From the IMG/VR virus record IMGVR_UViG_3300044971_001481, positions 1-32,314 of that record: DNA of 32,314 nucleotides, one strand, 5' to 3'. Below the pieces are notes generated by a model. It did not search any database, was not told the origin of the DNA, and saw only the letters and a program-made list of their open reading frames with translations. Below, one piece after another: positions 1 to 7,000 of the stretch. Position numbers and translations under genes: made by a program. Numbering within the stretch: position 1 is the stretch's first letter; every line of letters begins with the position of its first letter. The stretch is from a virus.

Positions 1-175
1 TTTGGATGTAGGTTTTTGCGGACTTAAAGTTGTTAGCAGTATGAACCTGCTGACCGTTATGGAGAATTACAAACTTCTTTCCCCAGGGAACTGCTGCCCA
101 TTCTCCATTCTTAGTCACATATCCGTTCGGATCTCCTGGTTTTGCATTCAGGAGACCTTCGTTTTGAATGTTCAT
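1..175 (-). CDS. Small conserved phage protein, C-terminus cut by window edge
   Basis: An open frame starts at an ATG (175-173) and runs off the left end of the window after 58 codons, so the true length is unknown. The start MNIQNEGLL is followed by a short stretch rich in Gly, Trp and Lys (GEWAAVPWGKKF) and has no recognisable catalytic motif. The ATG overlaps the stop of the preceding 47-aa gene (ATGA overlap), so the two are translationally coupled and co-transcribed. I do not recognise the function. The reading frame is convincing because of the overlap and because the upstream partner has a strong ribosome binding site. Confidence 0.65.
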   Translation of the reverse strand, partial: MNIQNEGLLNAKPGDPNGYVTKNGEWAAVPWGKKFVILHNGQQVHTANNFKSAKTYIQ

Positions 176-315
176 CCGAATACTGCAGTCACACCAATCA
201 CTTTAGCACTTGGATTGCGGGCAAGTGCAGTACGCCTAGCATCCTGATAATCTTTTGCCTCTACGATCTCATCAAAGACCTTACCAGCAACAAACAGTTG
301 AACTTTGCAGCGCAT
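172..315 (-). CDS. Conserved 47-aa cyanophage protein of unknown function
   Basis: The chosen start is the ATG at 315-313, which has an excellent AAGGAGG ribosome binding site about 8 nt upstream. The longer open frame reaching back to 474 has no such signal and would overlap the endonuclease gene. The protein starts MRCKVQLFVAGKVFDEIVEA and ends GVTAVFG: a small alpha/beta-looking protein with alternating hydrophobic strands and no cysteine pair or catalytic motif. I recall similar small ORFs in many cyanomyophages, but no function is known to me. It is coupled by an ATGA overlap to the gene at the window edge and probably has its own promoter just upstream (355-363). Confidence 0.75.
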   Translation of the reverse strand: MRCKVQLFVAGKVFDEIVEAKDYQDARRTALARNPSAKVIGVTAVFG

Positions 316-354
316 TGGGGGATTCCTCCTTGTGTTTGAGTATTGTAGGGCAGA

Positions 355-363
355 ATGATAGCA
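355..363 (-). promoter_or_regulatory. Possible extended -10 promoter for the 47-aa gene
   Basis: On the minus strand the bases read TGCTATCAT, an extended -10 element one mismatch from TGnTATAAT. A weak -35 (CTGGCA) lies about 18 nt upstream. It sits between the endonuclease stop (387) and the ribosome binding site of the 47-aa gene, so that gene need not depend on readthrough. Inference from motif only. Confidence 0.35.
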
Positions 364-386
364 GAGTGAAGCAGAGTGTGCCAGTT

Positions 387-866
387 TTAAGACCGTCTTT
401 TCTTCCTCCATTCTCTCATATAAAGTGCGTGGGCGCTTATCTGCTCCTCTGGGAGGCGCTTTCCCTTGTTCCAAGCAGTTCTGCCCTTTAGAGAGTCTTT
501 CATCGCTTGTAGGGTCTCTGGGGTGTGCCTGCGACCGTAAAAACCATTCATATCACCACTTCTCTTCTTACAATTTTCTTTATGCCTTTCAGTACCAAAG
601 TATCCAGTATCTCCACCTGCTCCACCTTCACTTTTATTGTATAGAATGCCAGTTTTTATATCCTTCCTACCAAATACAGCAATCATATAAACTTCGTGCT
701 TAAATGCGTCTTCTTCAGTTAAGTTATTTTTAAGGATAAGTATCCTTTCTTTTGGTGGAACAGTATGAAATCCGTGCTTAACATACGCACGATTTCCTTT
801 CCCCTTACCAATATAATAAGGTGTGCCGTCTTCACGCAAGTATGCGTAAGTGTAGTATTCTTTCAT
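387..866 (-). CDS. Free-standing GIY-YIG homing endonuclease with NUMOD3-type tail
   Basis: A 159-aa protein. The N-terminal GIY-YIG-like nuclease domain (residues 1-75) shows TYAYLREDGTPYYIGKGKG (6-24), in which the paired Tyr and YIG tracts are the family signature. The Glu in FKHEVYMI (about 58) fits the catalytic metal-binding Glu. The C-terminal half has NUMOD3-like DNA-contact motifs, GFYGRRHTPETLQAMKDSLKG (108-128) and AWNKGK (131-136), and a very basic end (WRKKRRS). Such stand-alone nucleases are mobile genes of T4-like phages that cut recipient genomes and copy themselves in. It sits between a helicase gene and small conserved genes. The start codon directly abuts the 3' arm of a perfect inverted repeat whose loop holds a late promoter. 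No strong Shine-Dalgarno is visible in front of the ATG. Confidence 0.85.
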   Translation of the reverse strand: MKEYYTYAYLREDGTPYYIGKGKGNRAYVKHGFHTVPPKERILILKNNLTEEDAFKHEVYMIAVFGRKDIKTGILYNKSEGGAGGDTGYFGTERHKENCKKRSGDMNGFYGRRHTPETLQAMKDSLKGRTAWNKGKRLPEEQISAHALYMREWRKKRRS

Positions 867-947
867 TGTAGGTCTTGGCGAGACTATATCTATTTATTAT
901 AGCATAAAGGTGGGACTTACGCAACTACATTTCCGCCAAGACCTACA
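867..947 (-). promoter_or_regulatory. 14-bp inverted repeat with late promoter in its loop, upstream of GIY-YIG gene
   Basis: TGTAGGTCTTGGCG (867-880) and its exact complement (934-947) flank a 53-nt loop; the inner arm touches the ATG at 866. Read on the minus strand, the loop contains AATAAATA (898-891), close to the T4 late promoter TATAAATA. Fused to it is an extended -10, TGCTATAAT (904-896). RNA reading through from the helicase gene would form the hairpin over the start region. RNA begun at either loop promoter would carry only the 3' arm and stay open. The repeat and promoter matches are read directly; the control role is inferred from T4 I-TevI and Aeh1 mobE. Confidence 0.7.
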
Positions 948-965
948 GTTGCTGCCCACATATAT

Positions 966-2147
966 CTATCTCTTGACTATACTATCAAGCATCTCACCAC
1001 GACCAAAGATGGTATCAACAACATTCTGAAGTCGCTTTTCGGTGGAAATACCAACTTGAGAGTAAATAGGCACGACACACAAACCAAAGGTCTTACAATC
1101 ACTACCCTTACGAAGAACTCGTCCAATAGTTTGGGTCATCTCAATCACATCCATATTACGAAGGAAAACCACAGTTTCCAACTCACTAATATTAATACCT
1201 TCACTCAATATGCTTCTATGGAGACAAACAAACTTTTTGTTAGAGTTTTTTCCCCAAGCATTAAGAGTATCAAAGAAAACCTCACGGTTGACTTTCTGAC
1301 CGTCAATCACGGCACCAGTCTTACTGGTGATATAAAGATAAGAATATCCCATATCATTCAGTTGAGTAGCAAAATCAGTTTGCGACATCAAGTTGATAAG
1401 TTGTTTAGCACTCTTAACGCAAACAAGAACCTTGCTGGTGCTATTTTCTTGTAGAGTTTCTATAATATTGTTACAGTCACGGTCGGCAGAAATCTCATTT
1501 GCTTTAAGCACCTCAAACTTCTTTGCTTTAATAACTGGAGGAAGGATATAACCCTCTTCCACCAGTTTAGGAGCAGGAACACGGTAAATAATATCACCAT
1601 AAACGGCAACATCATTCATCCCAGGCTTGGAAATAGTCGCAGAAGTCCGACGAGTAGCAGTAAAGAAATAGCAGCGGTCAGCATTAGCAGCGAAATGCTC
1701 CGTAGCAGGGAAAAAGTGACGCTGAACGCTGTTGTGTGCCTCATCAAAGTAAATGGTATCAACTTGAATGTCTGCCTGCTGCAGACGCTGCAGGGAGTTG
1801 TAGGTGGTGAAAATCAGTTGATGCTTATAGGCACGGCGAGACCAGTTATGAATCTCAGAAGGTTTGGTGGTGCTTTGGTGATGCGTCTCACCACTATGAA
1901 CGTGCAGAACAGCAGCAGTCGTGATAAACTCAAGAAACTCAGAAGACAGTTGCTCGGCAAGCATAATGCGAGGAGCAACCACTACAATCGTCTTAGGAGC
2001 ATCGGATTGAAACTCACGCAGAGCATCAAAGATAGCAACGTTGGTCTTACCACCACCAGTCGGAAAAATAACCTGACCTTTACGATACTGCAGCAGGGCA
2101 TCCAGAGCACGTTGCTGGTGAGGACGGAGTTGAATCACAGGTCTCAT
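966..2147 (-). CDS. Superfamily 2 DEAH-box DNA helicase (UvsW/restriction-helicase-like)
   Basis: A 393-aa protein with the complete SF2 motif set: a Q-motif-like start RPHQQRALDALL (8-19), Walker A PTGGGKTN (29-36), DEAH (135-138) in IYFDEAHNS, motif III FTATR (162-166) and motif VI QTIGRVLRKG near the C-terminus. Motif VI includes the arginine finger. The fold is that of type III restriction/UvsW-like helicases, which remodel branched DNA in T4-type recombination and replication restart. It is shorter than T4 UvsW (about 500 aa) and lacks an obvious extra N-terminal DNA-binding domain. The ATG at 2147 follows an extended -10 promoter 14 nt upstream. Its own terminator is unclear, so transcription may continue into the endonuclease hairpin region. 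The exact biological role is inferred. Confidence 0.9.
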   Translation of the reverse strand: MRPVIQLRPHQQRALDALLQYRKGQVIFPTGGGKTNVAIFDALREFQSDAPKTIVVVAPRIMLAEQLSSEFLEFITTAAVLHVHSGETHHQSTTKPSEIHNWSRRAYKHQLIFTTYNSLQRLQQADIQVDTIYFDEAHNSVQRHFFPATEHFAANADRCYFFTATRRTSATISKPGMNDVAVYGDIIYRVPAPKLVEEGYILPPVIKAKKFEVLKANEISADRDCNNIIETLQENSTSKVLVCVKSAKQLINLMSQTDFATQLNDMGYSYLYITSKTGAVIDGQKVNREVFFDTLNAWGKNSNKKFVCLHRSILSEGINISELETVVFLRNMDVIEMTQTIGRVLRKGSDCKTFGLCVVPIYSQVGISTEKRLQNVVDTIFGRGEMLDSIVKR

Positions 2148-2160
2148 CGCGTATGAAACT

Positions 2161-2169
2161 ATTATAGCA
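2161..2169 (-). promoter_or_regulatory. Extended -10 promoter of the helicase gene
   Basis: The minus strand reads TGCTATAAT (2169-2161), a perfect extended -10 (TGnTATAAT); no good -35 is seen. The same TGCTATAAT string recurs before the left GIY-YIG gene, the Phd-like gene, gp32 and the Mom-like gene, so it looks like the phage's host-sigma70 (early/middle) signature. It lies 13 nt upstream of the helicase ATG, leaving a very short leader. Confidence 0.65.
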
Positions 2170-2172
2170 GAA

Positions 2173-2203
2173 AACCGCCCCTGGTGCGACCCAGTGGACG
2201 GTT
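2173..2203 (-). terminator. Hairpin between tail fibre and helicase genes, probable terminator
   Basis: AACCG (2173-2177) pairs with CGGTT (2199-2203), and CTGG (2181-2184) with CCAG (2191-2194), around a 6-nt loop. A short T-run follows on the minus strand. It is placed after the tail-fibre stop (2289) and just before the helicase -10, so it would insulate the helicase from late tail-fibre transcription. The U-tract is weak, so termination may be partial. The rest of the 141-nt gap holds no gene that I can see. Confidence 0.45.
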
Positions 2204-2288
2204 CTCAAAGTGTCCTTGAAGAGGCTTAGATTCTCATCTTCAACCCAGACAAAGGTAGTCTAGCAGCATTATGGGGTTAAGTCAAGTA

Positions 2289-3968
2289 TCAGTGGAAATC
2301 AACCCAACCAGTTCCTGTGTATCCTTGGAACTTACCAGCATCTGTGTTAAAAATAACAGATCCAGTGCTTGTAGAAAGTCCTGTTCTTTCTGCGTTTGTG
2401 TAAGTAGGAAGAACTAATTCAGTGGTAGCAAACACGGTTGATATGCTAGCAGTGTTTGAAACATTTAAGGATTCTGAGTTTATATTAGATAAGTTTGCAG
2501 TTCCAGTACCATTTCCAAATGAAGATGCAGTAATTATTCCAGAAATATTGGCGTAAGTGCTATTAACTGCAGTTGCAGAAATTGTAGTTGCGGTTACGGT
2601 CCCACTTGCTTTTACATTTCCAGAAGAACTAATTCCAACTCCATTTATACTATCTGGATTACCACCAACTTGGAGACTATAAGATGTTGGTGATGTACTC
2701 GTAGATACTCCTAAGGTTCCAACTAATTGAGAGTTGAATAGAATTGTTCCTGTAACTGAAAGAGACCCTCCAACAGTTAAGTTACCTGCAATGGTTGAAG
2801 CTCCACCAACATATGAACTTCCAGTTACAGTGGATGTTCCAACAACATCAAGAGTGCTAATTGGGTTTGCTTGATTAATTCCCAACTTACCATCATAAGT
2901 TAAAGTCATTAATGATGTATTTGGATTTTGACCATAAATCCAATTGAAGTTTCCTGTACCTACACCAGCACTTCCGTACTGTAGATAATAGTTGACATTT
3001 CCATCATCATAGTTTATAATATCTAAAGATTGATCAGTGCTATAAACATAAGATAGATTGCTGTTTCCAAATCTAATTCTACCTACACCCTTACCTGAAC
3101 TATCAGATCTTGCTACAGAAATACTTGCTTCATTAGATACACTTTGAATGTGAACTGAAGATATTCCAGATTGTCTAATGTATACTTGAGTTGTAGGATT
3201 ATCTGTACCTACACCAACTTTTTGATTTACAAGTAAATTATTAGTAACAGTTGCAACTCCAATAGAAGCACCAGATACTGAAATTATAGAGGTGGTTGTA
3301 ATACCATTTGCAGTTGATGCCGTTCCAGTTAGATTTCCAACAAAGGATCCTGCTGTAATAATTCCAGATACAATAATATTTGAAGGAAGCCTAGATGTGC
3401 TTATTGTTCCTGTGCTGATATTATCAGCATTTAACGCTGTAATATTTCCACCATCACCAACAAAAGCATTTGCTGTAACTATACCACTTACCTTGATATC
3501 GCCAGTTGAGTTAAACCCAACTCCAGAACTTGTGTCTGGACTTCCACCAACCTGGAAGTAATAATAAGGATAATTTGTTGCTACTCCAACAGCACCAGCA
3601 GCGTAAATACTAGTTATTCCAATCCCCGTATTAACATCAACCCATTGGGATGTTGGAATATTGATAAGTCCAGAACCATCTCCATAGAAAGTCGCAACAC
3701 CAACTGATGAAGTAATAATACCAGAACTAATTGTAACAGTACCATCAGTTAAGGATGTAAATGTACCTATTCCAGGTACAAGTAAATTAGAAATTGTAGC
3801 ACTTGTCGCAGTGATGAGACCAACTACTTTTGTAGTTCCTCTAATATCTAAAATCTCAGTAGGTACTGAAGTTCCAACTCCAACTAAACCGTTTGAATTT
3901 ACGATAAAATTATCATCATCAACCTGAACACCATTCCTAAGATTAAATGACTTTCTATAATTTGCCAT
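2289..3968 (-). CDS. Repetitive beta-rich tail fibre protein
   Basis: A 559-aa protein rich in Gly, Ser, Thr, Val and Ile with tandem short beta repeats. VGVGTxxPT-type turns recur (residues 30-36, 251-258, 361-369), as do SGIITAS/GIVTAN strands. There is a clear internal duplication: FQVGGSPDTSSGVGF (138-152) and LQVGGNPDSINGVGI (432-446), each followed by an S-G-x-K-x-SG-x-VTA stretch. The C-terminus, FNTDAGKFQGYTGTGWVDFH, is a motif common at the ends of phage fibre repeats. There is no enzymatic domain, signal peptide or membrane segment. It probably forms a trimeric fibre attached to the baseplate and helps receptor recognition. It lies downstream of the 1887-aa collar protein gene, separated by 36 nt containing its own late promoter. 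Confidence 0.8.
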   Translation of the reverse strand: MANYRKSFNLRNGVQVDDDNFIVNSNGLVGVGTSVPTEILDIRGTTKVVGLITATSATISNLLVPGIGTFTSLTDGTVTISSGIITSSVGVATFYGDGSGLINIPTSQWVDVNTGIGITSIYAAGAVGVATNYPYYYFQVGGSPDTSSGVGFNSTGDIKVSGIVTANAFVGDGGNITALNADNISTGTISTSRLPSNIIVSGIITAGSFVGNLTGTASTANGITTTSIISVSGASIGVATVTNNLLVNQKVGVGTDNPTTQVYIRQSGISSVHIQSVSNEASISVARSDSSGKGVGRIRFGNSNLSYVYSTDQSLDIINYDDGNVNYYLQYGSAGVGTGNFNWIYGQNPNTSLMTLTYDGKLGINQANPISTLDVVGTSTVTGSSYVGGASTIAGNLTVGGSLSVTGTILFNSQLVGTLGVSTSTSPTSYSLQVGGNPDSINGVGISSSGNVKASGTVTATTISATAVNSTYANISGIITASSFGNGTGTANLSNINSESLNVSNTASISTVFATTELVLPTYTNAERTGLSTSTGSVIFNTDAGKFQGYTGTGWVDFH

Positions 3969-3989
3969 TTGTAGCTGCTTTATTTAAAG

Positions 3990-3997
3990 TATTTATT
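3990..3997 (-). promoter_or_regulatory. Late promoter octamer AATAAATA for the tail fibre gene
   Basis: AATAAATA on the minus strand, one base from T4's TATAAATA, 21 nt upstream of the ATG at 3968. A second, weaker TTTAAATA lies just downstream. Late expression fits a virion protein. Confidence 0.55.
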
Positions 3998-4004
3998 TTT
4001 AAAA

Positions 4005-7000
4005 TCACGCATAACGGATAATGTATCCAAGAGCAATATATGGAGGTAGATTATTTGCAGATTGTATTGGGTGAGTATGAGCTACAGTATTACCTGCACC
4101 ATCTCCACCAGATAGACCTGTTCCGCCTCCGTGTGAGTGAAATCCTCCATTATTGGTCCTACCAGAATCTGGACCAGATCCTGTACCAGCAATAGCATAT
4201 CTGTAGTTATCTTGGGAATAAGATCCAGTTCTTACCATATGCGGACGACCCCCATTATCTACCAAGGAGTTAAATCTAGATCCTCCAATTTCACCACTAT
4301 TAACTGTAAGGTGATTGTGATCTCCATCACCACCGATTGTGTGATTGTGTCTAGGTATTTGAGTTATACCAAGAGCAGTTCCATCAGTATTTCCAGTATG
4401 GTTATGAGTAGTTGTTCCCCCAGTTGCATTTCTAGCATAAGCACTTCCAGCACCAACAACAAATCTATCCATCAAGTTTGGAAGATTGAATGTTGTAGAT
4501 CCATTCCCCGCACCAAAAGTTGTTCCAGTAATTGCGAACAAAGCACTAAATGTAGTTCTAGAAACTGCAGATCCATTACATAGTAACCATCCAGTTGGAA
4601 CGCTAGTTACGTTTCCAGACCACATTACGACAGATCCTATTGGAGCAATGCTTTGTGAATTAATCTGCCCTATTGTAGCAGTTCCAGTAATTGAAGCATT
4701 ATTGGAAACATTCAAATCGGTTGTACTAGTAATACCAGTAACGATAGCACCAGTTGAAGTGGTTTCAAGTTTCTTAGCATTATCAAAGTATAGTTCATTG
4801 TTACCATTCACTGAGAATTTAGCAAGAGTTTCTCCACCAATAGATTCAAAGCGAATATCTCCACTTAAATTTCTTAAGTAAAGATTACCAGTAGAATTGT
4901 CTACAAAACTATTAGTACCATTGGTATAGATTGAAAGATTAACACTATCACCAAAGGTTAGTTTATTAGTGCCTTTTACGCTAATATTGTTGTAAACATT
5001 TGTTCCACCAAAAATATTGATAGAATCTACGTCAGTATTAGTAAATCTTACTTTTCCACTAAAGGTTGATTGTGCCTTAATTCTAAGATCCTTATTAAAT
5101 GTTACAGGACCATCAAACTGCGACAATACTTGTCCAGAATCACCACCTTCAACAAGAAGTCTTTCTTTAACTGTTACTTCATCATATACTACGCTAAGTC
5201 TTGAAGGATCTTCACCAGTTACGGTTGGATTTGGAATATCGTATGAGACAGTTTCTCCACTCGATGCAGAGGTCTTTGTATTTCCATTAAATACATCACC
5301 ATCACTATTCATCGCAGTGTAAACAACTACACCACCAGAACGTTCTTGAGATTGTGCTAGGAAGTCTTCTCTTTCAGTAAGAGTCTTAACTTGTATCTGT
5401 GGTAAACCAGTTGAATAGTTACCTGGACCATATCCAAGGTATTCAAACGTATGACCAGATGCTCTTAGAATTGAAGGTCTACGGAACTCAATAGCAACAG
5501 GATCAATCTTACGAATCAGCGATCCTGCATCATGGTTTTCTTGACGTGTACCGAGAGCACCACGAATAACGTTAATCTGAGTATTGTTATCGCTGCTTGT
5601 TACTCTCAGGATCTCATTATCAATTTGAATATAGGATCCTAAAGGTAATCTGTTGGATGTAGCACCTACACCAAGAACACTAAATGTCGTTTCGGTTGTA
5701 ATGGAAGAAGACAGAGTGAATGTTTCATTTGCATAGAATGGAACAGATCTTGTTCCAATATTTTCACCATTTATATTAGAAACACCCTGGTTAGATGATA
5801 AACCGTGCTTCAGAATATAACCATTTGTTGCTGCTATTGATTTATTTGTTACGGCAGTAAACGTGTTTACTCCAACTCTCTCATTAACCAAATAATCACC
5901 CAAATTATTGTTGTTTGAATCAATTACTCTAAACTGATTGCCTGCAACTAATCCGTGAGCAGATACTGTGGTGAACGTAGTAATCCCTGTCCTTGATGTG
6001 TAATCTGTTCCAGTAATTCTAACTGAAGGACCGACTAAGAATGCATACTGACTAGAGAGAATCGTTGGATCTCCAGAAGTCTTAGCAATAGAAATAGTTG
6101 TTGCAGATCCAACAGAATTAATTCTGTAATAACCATCAGAGGTTGTTCCAGCACCAGTAAGTTGAATTACATCACCGATATTTGTGGAAATTCCTGATGT
6201 TACTACATTAAATCTAGCAGCACCATTACCAGCACCAATTCTAGTCTGATCAAAGTAAAGAGCGCCAGCACTATAACCAGAACCAGGAGCGATAATTTCA
6301 GCAGAAGTTACAGAACCTCCACTTACTACAACTTTCGCAGTAGCACCTCCCCAACTTCCAGTTTGAGAACCATTCAGAAGTTTTACATTATAATATGTAC
6401 CATTGCTATAAGATGCACCAGCAGTTAGCGAACTATACGTTACAATTCCTGCAAAACCGTGATTTCTTCCAAAGGTAATTGTTGCAATTCCACTGGTTGA
6501 TACAACTGAAGATATTGTAAGACCGATACCAACACTCTTCAGCATCAAGTCAGATGCTTCTCTTGTAATACTCTTTTTCAGATCATTTGTTACAACATCA
6601 CCAATTGGTGAACGTTTAGCAAAAGACTTCGCGGATGGAGGGTTTGCATTTACATTATCTCGGTCTAGCTGTGGATAAAGATCTACAGGTAACTGACTGA
6701 ACTTGAGATTTGTAAACTCTGATGGAACCGCGTTATTTGCGTCAAGAACATACAGGTGATAAATTCCATCTTGAACATTATAAACATACTGAGAGATAAC
6801 CTCATTTCTGTAAACATACAGGTTGCCCTGCATATCATTTCTTTCAAATCTAGGTAGTTCTATATTTCTAACATTTACGTCACTTGTAAATGTTCCGGGT
6901 GTGTGAGCAACTCCAAAAACATCAGTTGTAGAATATTCAAATGTTACATCATCAGTAACAGAAATCTGGAATAGTCCATTGTATCCTAGATTGTATTCAC

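Noticed and set aside
4137-5322. Several plus-strand frames of 100-150 codons
   Set aside because: All are antisense to the collar protein gene, Ser/Ile-rich, without ribosome binding sites or motifs.
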